From positions 1 through 36,910 of the IMG/VR virus record IMGVR_UViG_3300007734_000642: a stretch of DNA of 36,910 nt; one strand, written 5' to 3'. The notes under the pieces were generated by a model. That model worked only from the letters and a program-made list of their open reading frames with translations. It was not told the origin of the DNA and ran no database searches. Shown here piece after piece: positions 7,699-14,319 of the stretch; position 1 is the stretch's first letter, and the number at the start of each line of letters is the position of its first letter. The stretch is from a virus. Both the position numbers and the translations under genes were made by a program.

Positions 7699-8742
7699 AT
7701 GGCGCAGAATACCCGGCTTGCAGGGTCTAAAAGCATGGACATCCCGACGAAACAGGAAGCGACCCTGTCTAAAAACACGGCACAGCCCCCAATCAACCCG
7801 ATGCAGTTCGACGAATCGGCGTTGGCCAAGCTACTGAAGTCACGCTTCAGCGGGGAGGAAGAGAAGGCGTCAGCCGTCGAGCGACAAACGCCGGAGCCCG
7901 AGGCCGCGAGTGCGGAACCGGAGGCCGAGGATGCGGAGCCGACCGCAGAACAAACGGACGCTCAGGCCGAGTCGCCTGAGCAGGATGTTCTTTCCGAGAC
8001 TGAAGAGAACAGCGACGAGGAATCGCTGGGCTTCCGCAAGCGCATCGACAAACTGACCCGCCAGAAACGCGAGGCACAGGAAAAGGCCGATGCGTTGGAG
8101 CGTGAGCTCAACGAGGCCAAGACCAAGTTGGAGCAGAGTGTCGAGAGGCCCGCCCCGGTGCAGTCCGCCGCAGACCCGTTTTCCGATATATGGGATGCGT
8201 CCAAACTCAACGATGAGTGGAGCAAGGCCCGAAATCTGAAACGGTGGTGCGAGGACAACATCGACGGCTGCGAAGTAGAGGGCAAGGAGTACAGCTCGGA
8301 TGAGGTGAAGCAGATCAAGCGGCGTGTAGAAGATGCCATCGACCTGCACATCCCCAACCGCGCCCGCTTCCTGCAGAACTATCAGCAGATCAAGCCAATC
8401 GCAGAACAGCTCTACCCATGGTGGAAAGACCGTTCGGCTACCGAGTACACCGAGGCGCAGGCCGTCCTGCGGCAATTGCCGCAGATTGCCTCACTGCCTG
8501 AGTACCAAGTGCTGGTCGGTGACTTCATTGCCGGGCGCAAGTTGCGTCTGTCGCAGGAGTCCGCCAAGGGCAAGCTATCTGCCACCCGCCCGCTTGCCAA
8601 GGCGCCCAGTCAGCCCGGTCGACCCACCGCAATCCCTGCAAAGAAGGATGTGGCCAAGGTCGGCCTGGATGCGGCCAAGTCAAAGTTCACCAAGTCCGGA
8701 ACGACCACCGAGTTGGCTCAAGTACTCAAAAGGATGCTCTAA
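7699..8742 (+). CDS. Capsid scaffolding protein
   Basis: This is a 347-residue protein just before the major capsid gene. Residues 52-109 are very rich in Glu, Asp and Gln. Residues 112-150 have the charged heptad look of a coiled coil. The C-terminal end is basic and Pro/Ala/Lys-rich. An acidic coiled-coil body with a basic capsid-binding tail is the usual plan of scaffolding proteins, which help coat subunits form a procapsid and then leave. No protease is encoded next to it. The start could also be ATG 7735. No Shine-Dalgarno site precedes ATG 7699. Confidence 0.8.
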   Translation: MAQNTRLAGSKSMDIPTKQEATLSKNTAQPPINPMQFDESALAKLLKSRFSGEEEKASAVERQTPEPEAASAEPEAEDAEPTAEQTDAQAESPEQDVLSETEENSDEESLGFRKRIDKLTRQKREAQEKADALERELNEAKTKLEQSVERPAPVQSAADPFSDIWDASKLNDEWSKARNLKRWCEDNIDGCEVEGKEYSSDEVKQIKRRVEDAIDLHIPNRARFLQNYQQIKPIAEQLYPWWKDRSATEYTEAQAVLRQLPQIASLPEYQVLVGDFIAGRKLRLSQESAKGKLSATRPLAKAPSQPGRPTAIPAKKDVAKVGLDAAKSKFTKSGTTTELAQVLKRML

Positions 8743-8745
8743 ATC

Positions 8746-9807
8746 ATGCCCCTACTCCAAGAAAACCAAGCCGGTACAGTACCCCTCGCTTCAACGTCCT
8801 CGATCCGTGAGGATCTGGCGGACTACATCGCCATCGTTGACGCCAAGTCGACGCCGTTCGTGTCCATGGCCCCCAAGGGCAAGGACCTCGGCAATATGCA
8901 GTTCTCGTGGCAGGTCGACAACTACGCTGCCCCGATCATGGGTGGCGTTGTCGACGGTGCTGACGTGACCGTGTCCAGCGCCGGAAACCCAGTTCAGAAC
9001 CGGACCCGCCTGAACAACTACGGCCAGGTGTTCCGCAACGACCTGCGCATCGGTTTCATCGCCGAGACGCAGAACGTGGCCGGCGTGAGCGATGAGCTCG
9101 CAAACGGCATTGCTAAACGATTGGTCGAACTGAAGCGCTCTATGGAGGCGACCTTCATGTGTACCAATCAGGCTGCGTCGACCGAGGTCAGCACCTCCAA
9201 CCCGTACCTGACTGGCTCGCTCGGTAACTGGCTCAACAGCACCAACGCCGCCAACATCGGCGCGTGCGCCTCCGGTTCTCCGTTCCTCCCTGCCTCCGGC
9301 GCCGTCATCACTAGTGGCAGTGCCTCGCTGACTGAGGCCACCGTTCAGAACGTGCTGACTGCCGTTTACGGCGTCACCGGCACCTTCCGCGACTACGATT
9401 GCATCTTGGGCACCACGCTCAAGCGTGCATTCACCAACCTCACCTCTTCGCGCACCACCGAGGTTGCCAACAACAACGCCATCGCCGCCACCAGCGTCCG
9501 CACGTTTAATCAAGAACTTGCGAATGATACCTATAAATCCTCAATCGATATTTTTGAAGGGGATTTTGGACGGCTAATTTTACATCCGTCCACTTTTATT
9601 GGTGGTAAAAATGGTACTGATTTGGATGTGCAGGCTCAGAAGGGATACATCATCCCGATGGACATGGTCGAGGTCCGCTACGCCAAGCTGCCTCAGGTCA
9701 AGACCCTGCCTGACGCCGGCGGCGGCCCTGCCCGCTTGATCGAGGCCATCGCCGGTCTTGTGGTGAAGAACCCGAGCGGTTTCGGCTTCTTCAACTGCAC
9801 CACCTAA
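8746..9807 (+). CDS. Major capsid protein (DUF5309-like)
   Basis: This is a 353-residue protein 3 nt after the scaffold stop and before a strong terminator. The N-terminal part (REDLADYIAIVDAKSTPFVSM), the later TFRDYDCILG strand and the FEGDFGRLILHPSTF segment resemble the DUF5309 major capsid family, which has the HK97 fold. It would form the icosahedral shell. The ATG lacks a well-spaced Shine-Dalgarno site; AAAGGA lies about 11 nt away. Codons in 9505-9630 are unusually AT-rich: 44 of 126 bases are G or C, compared with 35 of 60 just upstream and 40 of 60 just downstream. The reading frame and protein pattern stay intact. Confidence 0.88.
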   Translation: MPLLQENQAGTVPLASTSSIREDLADYIAIVDAKSTPFVSMAPKGKDLGNMQFSWQVDNYAAPIMGGVVDGADVTVSSAGNPVQNRTRLNNYGQVFRNDLRIGFIAETQNVAGVSDELANGIAKRLVELKRSMEATFMCTNQAASTEVSTSNPYLTGSLGNWLNSTNAANIGACASGSPFLPASGAVITSGSASLTEATVQNVLTAVYGVTGTFRDYDCILGTTLKRAFTNLTSSRTTEVANNNAIAATSVRTFNQELANDTYKSSIDIFEGDFGRLILHPSTFIGGKNGTDLDVQAQKGYIIPMDMVEVRYAKLPQVKTLPDAGGGPARLIEAIAGLVVKNPSGFGFFNCTT

Positions 9808-9816
9808 TCATCCTCA

Positions 9817-9855
9817 GAGGGGAGGCCCACACCCGGGCCTCCCCTCCTTTCTTTT
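9817..9855 (+). terminator. Intrinsic terminator after the major capsid gene
   Basis: A perfect 12-bp stem (GAGGGGAGGCCC at 9817-9828, GGGCCTCCCCTC at 9835-9846) with a 6-nt loop is followed by the T-rich run TTTCTTTTT (9848-9856). It lies between the capsid stop (9807) and the next ATG (9860). It should cut transcription after the most heavily needed structural gene and set a high capsid-to-tail ratio. Confidence 0.93.
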
Positions 9856-9859
9856 TCTC

Positions 9860-10243
9860 ATGGCCCATAATTCCGCAGCATCCGTCATCGCAAACGCTCT
9901 CGACGATCTGCCCGGCGAACTGCGCCGCGCCGTCATCAAAGAGTTCCAAACCGGCATCCAGAAGGACTGGGTTAAGGCAGGCATTGATCAAAAACGCATA
10001 GCAAAGGATTCACAAACTGAAATCCGTTCTGTCGATGGCATGGGGCGCCTGCGGATGCGTATCGACCCCACTCTCTACCATGCTTGGGGGCAACGGCTTG
10101 GATACGATTGCTGGCGGGATTCTCAGTTTCTCAAAGAGGTTGAGCGCGATAACCCCGAGGTGCGAGTGCGCTGTGGGGCTACACGCTTGCAGGTTGGTTT
10201 CACAGGTGGCACAAAACGAAGCAGTCAGAAGTTCACCCTATGA
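9860..10243 (+). CDS. Hypothetical protein after the major capsid gene
   Basis: This is a 127-residue protein whose ATG comes 4 nt after the terminator T tract. I do not recognise a family. The N-terminal half is helical (residues 5-40), and the rest mixes basic and aromatic residues (YHAWGQRLGYDCW). It overlaps the next gene by 4 nt. By position it could belong to the head or head-tail junction. It has no signal peptide and no membrane segment. Its leader is T-rich and lacks a Shine-Dalgarno site. Confidence 0.7.
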   Translation: MAHNSAASVIANALDDLPGELRRAVIKEFQTGIQKDWVKAGIDQKRIAKDSQTEIRSVDGMGRLRMRIDPTLYHAWGQRLGYDCWRDSQFLKEVERDNPEVRVRCGATRLQVGFTGGTKRSSQKFTL

Positions 10244-10494
10244 ATGTCGGATCAAACCGCCAACTGGCCGGCGAAAACGGTGGCCGATACATCACCGCAT
10301 CGAACGGAACCGTAAGCGGCAACTGGATGGAAATCCATGCTGTCTCGACGACCATTCTCGGATCCTGCACGTCCAACATCACCGATCTTGGTGGCGGCGT
10401 GACCATCCAGGCCGGCGACAGCATCAACGGCGTGTTCACCTCCATCTCAATTTCAAGCGGCTCACTGGTCCTATACAACCGCAAGTGGGCCTGA
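10240..10494 (+). CDS. Small beta-rich phage protein (possible decoration protein)
   Basis: This is an 84-residue protein starting with a 4-nt ATGA overlap. It is rich in Gly, Ser, Thr and Ile with alternating hydrophobic residues, suggesting an all-beta fold. The ending (INGVFTSISISSGSLVLYN) resembles small phage proteins found near capsid genes whose role is uncertain. A capsid decoration or a small structural trimer is plausible. It is followed by another short gene after one base. Confidence 0.68.
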   Translation: MNVGSNRQLAGENGGRYITASNGTVSGNWMEIHAVSTTILGSCTSNITDLGGGVTIQAGDSINGVFTSISISSGSLVLYNRKWA

Positions 10495-10495
10495 T

Positions 10496-10735
10496 ATGCG
10501 ACTCGGACTCGGCCTAGGACTTGGCGTCGATCAGCCCATCAGCTCCAATGGTGGTGGCGCCGACCTGCCGATCATGCGCCGGGACCTTCTGCGCGAGGAC
10601 GAGGGGTTCCTCCTCCTGGAGGACGGCGTTTCCAAGATCGTCATCACTTTCGGAACTTTTGATTCCATCCTGTGCGAGAACTCCAACTTCCTCGTGCAGG
10701 AGGACAACGGCAAACTCATCATCCAAGCTAACTAG
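10496..10735 (+). CDS. Small hypothetical structural-region protein
   Basis: This is a 79-residue protein beginning with repeated Leu-Gly pairs (MRLGLGLGLGV), then a polar linker, then an acidic segment (LREDEGFLLLEDG). Similar short proteins with an LLxEDG pattern occur among phage structural genes without a known role. It starts one base after the previous stop and ends two bases before the fibre gene. No membrane helix is predicted from the Gly-Leu run, which is too short. Confidence 0.65.
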   Translation: MRLGLGLGLGVDQPISSNGGGADLPIMRRDLLREDEGFLLLEDGVSKIVITFGTFDSILCENSNFLVQEDNGKLIIQAN

Positions 10736-10737
10736 CC

Positions 10738-11940
10738 ATGGCAGACACAAAAATCACGGCCCTAGCGGCCATCACCACGGTCGCTCCAGCCAACGACCTC
10801 TTCGCGATTGTCGATGTCAGCGACAACTCAATGGCCGCGTCCGGCACCACCAAGAACATCACCACCAACCAGATCCTGGGCGCAGGCGGCACCGCCACCC
10901 TCGCCTCCGCCACCATCACCGGCGCACTCGGTGCGGCTGGTTTGAATGTCACTGGCTCAACCATTCCGGCGAATGGTGTTTATCTCGGGTCTGCGAATAA
11001 CCTGTCATTCTCTGCGGCAAGTGCGCTTGGGATGACCCTGAACTCCACCGGACTGGGGGTGGGGGTTGCGAGTCCTTCGTACAAGCTGGATGTTGCTGGA
11101 ACTGCAATGCGTATTCGCAGCGCATCTGCTTATTCAGCTTTGGTTGTTTCAAGCCAAGATTCCAATGCTGCAACTCGAAATTGGGCTGTTGCATCTACAT
11201 TCAACAATTACGGGGATTTGTGTTTTGTTCAAAGCAACGCGCAAAATGGCGACCCGCTTACTGCTGGAACCGTTCGTTTCCAAATCGACACCTCCGGCAA
11301 CGTCGGCATCGGAGTTACGCCGAAGCCGTGGCGTTCTGGTGCGCGAGCGTTGCAGCTTGGAGCGAATGGATACGTTACGCTCAACGAACAGGCGAACGGT
11401 AATGCCAACCTCTGTTTTGCTGCGTATGAAGGCTCCGCGAACGTTTTCAATTACACCACAACCGGAGACTTGCCGTCGCGTTACGTTCTGGTGAGCGGTA
11501 CGCATCAATGGTACACCGCGCCATCTGGAACCGCTGGAAATGCCATCACATTTACCGAAGTGATGAGGCTGGATGCGAGTGGGAATTTGTTGGTGGGGAC
11601 GACGAGTTCTAACGGAAGCATTTCAAACGCTTCCTATGTTGTAGGCGGAATATTCTCAACACTGAATGGGATTTTATCGTCGGTTGCCACCGCAACTCCG
11701 ACAACATTGTTTGCCGCGCCATCTGAATCAACATTGATGGTAACCGCTTCCGTCAATGGAGCCTCTCCATCGGATTACAAGGTTGTTGCTGTAGTTAAGA
11801 GGGGTGGTGCAGCTGTCGCGATTACAACTATTTCCAGTGCCACAGGCATAACAATCACTGCAAGTGGAACAAATATTCAAGTCACACAAACAAGCGGCGG
11901 CACCCAGAACATCTATTTCAACGTGATTCGTTTAGCTTAA
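10738..11940 (+). CDS. Tail fibre protein
   Basis: This is a 400-residue protein. The N-terminus (ADTKITAL, NDLFAIVDVSD, GTTKNITTNQIL) is a widespread head-proximal motif of phage tail fibres. The middle has three short fibre repeats: a YKLDVAG strand, a DTSGNVGIG strand and a DASGNLLVG strand. No S74 chaperone domain is present at the C-terminus. It would bind host receptors. Base composition falls towards the 3' end (22 of 60 G or C at 11821-11880), as in fibres whose tips are exchanged between phages. The start follows a stop and CC with no Shine-Dalgarno site. Confidence 0.8.
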   Translation: MADTKITALAAITTVAPANDLFAIVDVSDNSMAASGTTKNITTNQILGAGGTATLASATITGALGAAGLNVTGSTIPANGVYLGSANNLSFSAASALGMTLNSTGLGVGVASPSYKLDVAGTAMRIRSASAYSALVVSSQDSNAATRNWAVASTFNNYGDLCFVQSNAQNGDPLTAGTVRFQIDTSGNVGIGVTPKPWRSGARALQLGANGYVTLNEQANGNANLCFAAYEGSANVFNYTTTGDLPSRYVLVSGTHQWYTAPSGTAGNAITFTEVMRLDASGNLLVGTTSSNGSISNASYVVGGIFSTLNGILSSVATATPTTLFAAPSESTLMVTASVNGASPSDYKVVAVVKRGGAAVAITTISSATGITITASGTNIQVTQTSGGTQNIYFNVIRLA

Positions 11941-11951
11941 CCAATATCGAC

Positions 11952-12329
11952 ATGAACATCTCTTGGATCATCGAACGCCTTCTGACCAAGCCGGTTGAAG
12001 GCCCCAACACCGACGTAGTCATCACTGCCGACTGGCGTTGCAACGGCTCGCAGGAATCGTACAGCGGCACCTGCTACGGTAGCTGCTCGTTCGCTCCGCC
12101 GACTGGTAGCTTCACGCCGTATCCTGACCTCACGCAGGATCAGGTGCTGGACTGGTGCTACGCCAACGGAGTCGATCAAGCGGCCATCGAAGCCAACGTC
12201 ACCGCGCAGATCGAGAACCAGATCAACCCGCCCGTGGTTGTGCTGCCGCTGCCGTGGGTGCCTCCCGCTCCTCCCGCTCCAGTTGTGGTTGCCGAAGAAG
12301 CTCCGGTTGCCGATGCTCCGACCGTATGA
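11952..12329 (+). CDS. Fibre-associated protein (DUF7936-like)
   Basis: This is a 125-residue protein. The pattern of an aromatic strand near the start, VVITADWR, a Tyr/Gly/Cys-containing strand, LTQDQVLDW, and the ending NPP followed by LPW resembles the DUF7936 family that accompanies phage fibre genes. The last 30 residues are rich in Pro, Ala and Val. Three Cys residues lie in the central part. A role as fibre chaperone or capsid accessory is inferred from context only. It overlaps the next gene by 4 nt. Confidence 0.7.
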   Translation: MNISWIIERLLTKPVEGPNTDVVITADWRCNGSQESYSGTCYGSCSFAPPTGSFTPYPDLTQDQVLDWCYANGVDQAAIEANVTAQIENQINPPVVVLPLPWVPPAPPAPVVVAEEAPVADAPTV

Positions 12330-12490
12330 TTCCGATCGAACTCACACCGCAACAGGCCCAGCAACTCGCCCAACTCGTTGAAATCGCAATGAAGGCTGGC
12401 GGAGTCCCGAATATCAGGGTCGGCCAGCCGCTCTACGACATCATCGAGGCCGCACTCATCAACTCACAGACACCTAAATCCTCAGAGTAA
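12326..12490 (+). CDS. Small hypothetical protein
   Basis: This is a 54-residue protein starting with a 4-nt ATGA overlap and ending just before the next ATG. It is helical and Gln-rich at the start (TPQQAQQLAQLVEIA). I recognise no family. The tight packing on both sides supports it as a real gene. No membrane segment is seen. Confidence 0.6.
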   Translation: MIPIELTPQQAQQLAQLVEIAMKAGGVPNIRVGQPLYDIIEAALINSQTPKSSE

Positions 12491-12664
12491 ATGGACGCAA
12501 CCAACCACGGCGGAACGAACGGCCTAGCGATCTCGCTGGGCACCGCGGCAGCAGCCACAGCAGCCTCGCTGCTTCCCCAGCTCACCGACGGCATCCGATT
12601 CGTCTCCGCCGTGGTTGGCCTCATTGCGGCCTGTGTCGCCCTCTACAAAGCCATCAAGAAATGA
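12491..12664 (+). CDS. Holin-like small membrane protein 1
   Basis: This is a 57-residue protein that begins immediately after the preceding stop. It has an Ala-rich hydrophobic stretch (about residues 12-29) and a clear membrane segment (about 37-53, FVSAVVGLIAACVALY), then a short Lys tail. Size, topology and position before a spanin-like pair fit a holin or antiholin, which sets the time of lysis in the inner membrane. It overlaps the next membrane-protein gene by 4 nt. Which of the two is the holin cannot be told. Confidence 0.65.
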   Translation: MDATNHGGTNGLAISLGTAAAATAASLLPQLTDGIRFVSAVVGLIAACVALYKAIKK

Positions 12665-12858
12665 AGAACACCAAGACCACTCTCGCCGGTATCGGAGCAA
12701 TCCTCGTTGCCATCGGAGGCACGCTGAAGGCCATCTTCGACGGTGATCCGGCCACATCGGTCGACTTCACCTCCACTATCGCCGCCATCTCCGCCGGAAT
12801 CGGCCTGATCATGGCTAAGGACGCCAGCGAGAAGCTGGAGATCAAGAAACCAGAGTGA
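12661..12858 (+). CDS. Holin-like small membrane protein 2
   Basis: This is a 65-residue protein. A first hydrophobic helix spans about residues 7-25 (LAGIGAILVAIGGTLKAIF) and a second about 37-52 (TSTIAAISAGIGLIMA). The C-terminus is charged (EKLEIKKPE). This two-helix plan is common for phage holins. It begins with a 4-nt overlap on the preceding membrane-protein gene and its stop overlaps the GTG of the next lysis-type gene, so the cassette is likely translated as one unit. Confidence 0.7.
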   Translation: MKNTKTTLAGIGAILVAIGGTLKAIFDGDPATSVDFTSTIAAISAGIGLIMAKDASEKLEIKKPE

Positions 12859-13025
12859 ACTGGATCTACCAGATCCTGCGGGCCCTGCTCGACTGGTTCC
12901 GCGAAACACCACCCACCGACATCCAACATGGAAAAGCACCTGAGGAGCTCAAGCAGCGCCTTGCCGCTCGTGTTGCCGATCTGCCTGGGCTGCCAGACGA
13001 AGGTGGTCCTGGTCCCTTCCGGTGA
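12855..13025 (+). CDS. Small lysis-cassette protein overlapping a lipoprotein gene
   Basis: This is a 56-residue protein from GTG 12855 by a 4-nt overlap. It has an aromatic amphipathic start (NWIYQILRALLDWF), a polar middle (PEELKQRLAARV) and a Gly/Pro-rich end. Similar small proteins precede short lysis lipoproteins in other phages. It overlaps the next gene, in another frame, by 98 nt, an arrangement typical of spanin pairs. It lacks a long membrane helix, so it is not a classic inner-membrane spanin; the amphipathic start may bind the membrane. Confidence 0.62.
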   Translation: MNWIYQILRALLDWFRETPPTDIQHGKAPEELKQRLAARVADLPGLPDEGGPGPFR

Positions 13026-13149
13026 TCCCGTGATGCTGGCCAATCCTGTGAAGGCCAGCGTCTACGCTTTCGACAAGGACAAGAAGCTGGTCGGGCCATC
13101 ACGAGTCGAGCTGCCCGCCGGATGGTACGTGCTACCCAAGTCTCAATGA
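12928..13149 (+). CDS. Outer-membrane spanin-like lipoprotein
   Basis: This is a 73-residue protein. A short hydrophobic signal (ALPLVLPICLGC) ends in a lipobox-like LGC at residues 20-22, so it should be lipid-anchored if the host has the usual export path. The rest (VLVPSGDPVML, VKASVYAFDKDKK, LPAGWYVLP) matches a small phage lipoprotein type found in lysis cassettes. Its 5' end lies inside the preceding gene in a different frame. It would link outer and inner membrane events in the last step of lysis. This implies a diderm host (inference). Confidence 0.65.
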   Translation: MEKHLRSSSSALPLVLPICLGCQTKVVLVPSGDPVMLANPVKASVYAFDKDKKLVGPSRVELPAGWYVLPKSQ

Positions 13150-13391
13150 TCAACTACAAGGGCAACAAGTTCTCCGGCTACAACAAGCCCAAACGCACGC
13201 CGGGTGAAAACAAGAAGTTCGCTGTCCTGGCCAAGGAGGGCGACAAGGTCGCTCTCGTGCGTTTTGGCGACCCGGACATGACGATCAAGAAGCACATCCC
13301 GGAGCGCCGCGCATCCTTCCGAGCCCGTCATGGTTGTGACGAGCCCGGCACCAAACTCTCCGCCAAGTACTGGGCGTGCAAATCCTGGTAG
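13146..13391 (+). CDS. Small conserved protein with a FRARH motif
   Basis: This is an 81-residue basic protein. It has FGDPDMTIKKHIPERRASFRARHGC followed by a YWACKSW ending, a pattern I have seen in a conserved small phage and virus protein family of unknown function (possibly DUF6321-like). The Cys and His placement might bind metal. I start it at ATG 13146, which overlaps the lipoprotein stop by 4 nt. An in-frame ATG at 13122 would add eight residues inside the lipoprotein gene. It ends 3 nt before the adaptor gene. Confidence 0.72.
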   Translation: MINYKGNKFSGYNKPKRTPGENKKFAVLAKEGDKVALVRFGDPDMTIKKHIPERRASFRARHGCDEPGTKLSAKYWACKSW

Positions 13392-13394
13392 CCT

Positions 13395-14318
13395 ATGAGA
13401 ACCGTCACCTACGACTACGTCCTGCAACGCGCCTGTGAACTCACTGGGCGCGTTTTCTCTACGCTGACCACCGAGGAGTCCAACTTCTTCCGCACATTCA
13501 TCTCCATGTCATTGCGGAGCGCCTGGGAGTGCTTCGACTGGCCCGAGCAGACCGTGTATCAGCAGGAGTTCTTCGCGCCCAACTACAGCGATGCGATCAC
13601 GTACACCCAGGGTACCGTGGTGTACTACCCGGTCGAGCAGAAGTACTACCAGTACGTTGGTGCTCCGAACTCTGAAGTTCCTCCGACCAACAACGGCCCG
13701 AACGGTGCGCTGAACTCGCAATGTTGGGGGCTGGCGCAGTCATCCTATTCCGGAAACGCAAACTGGAATGCAACGACCACGTACACTGTCGGCACCATCG
13801 TGCTGTATCCGGTAACCCAAGAGTACTACCAGCTCTTCAACACCGCGGCTGCAGGCACTCTCCCAACCAACACGTCCTACTGGGGACGCCTGAACAAGTT
13901 CCTGCGTAACATCTCGCAGACGACCAATGTCGATGGTACCACCAGGGCCATCCCCATCGGCGAAACCTTCTCGGTCTGGCCCATCGACCCGCGGGTGACG
14001 TGGCGCCAGCAGGAGGCCCCGTACACCTTCACAGACGACGGCATCCTGATCACAGCCGATCTGCCATACGTTTGGCTGGAGTTCCGCAAGACACCGCCGC
14101 TCCTGTCCAGCGCCGCCGAGGCCACCGCCTACGCCTTCCCCTACCGCTTCTGCGAGATCTGCTCACTCAAGGCCGCGGGCCAAATGCTGCGCGTCGACGG
14201 CAAGATCGACCTGGGCAACCAGTTCCTAGAGTTAGGCGAGGCTGAACTCACCAAGGAGATCGACAAGGTGGCGCTGCAGGAGAAATATGTGCGCCAGATA
14301 ATCGTGCCATCACGGTGA
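13395..14318 (+). CDS. Head-tail adaptor-like protein with inserted glycan-binding-type repeats
   Basis: This is a 307-residue protein. The N-terminal helices (about 1-50) and the C-terminal helical part (about 235-307) look like a podovirus adaptor (tail tubular A type), which joins portal to nozzle. Between them lie two related segments, about residues 66-115 and 123-166. Each has Tyr-Thr-x-Gly-Thr, a Tyr-Pro-Val turn, paired Tyr and a later Pro-Thr and Trp. They resemble carbohydrate-binding modules of the CBM5/12 type. The segments may decorate the neck or bind surface glycans. The leader has no Shine-Dalgarno site. The next gene starts one base after the stop. Confidence 0.72.
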   Translation: MRTVTYDYVLQRACELTGRVFSTLTTEESNFFRTFISMSLRSAWECFDWPEQTVYQQEFFAPNYSDAITYTQGTVVYYPVEQKYYQYVGAPNSEVPPTNNGPNGALNSQCWGLAQSSYSGNANWNATTTYTVGTIVLYPVTQEYYQLFNTAAAGTLPTNTSYWGRLNKFLRNISQTTNVDGTTRAIPIGETFSVWPIDPRVTWRQQEAPYTFTDDGILITADLPYVWLEFRKTPPLLSSAAEATAYAFPYRFCEICSLKAAGQMLRVDGKIDLGNQFLELGEAELTKEIDKVALQEKYVRQIIVPSR

Positions 14319-14319
14319 T

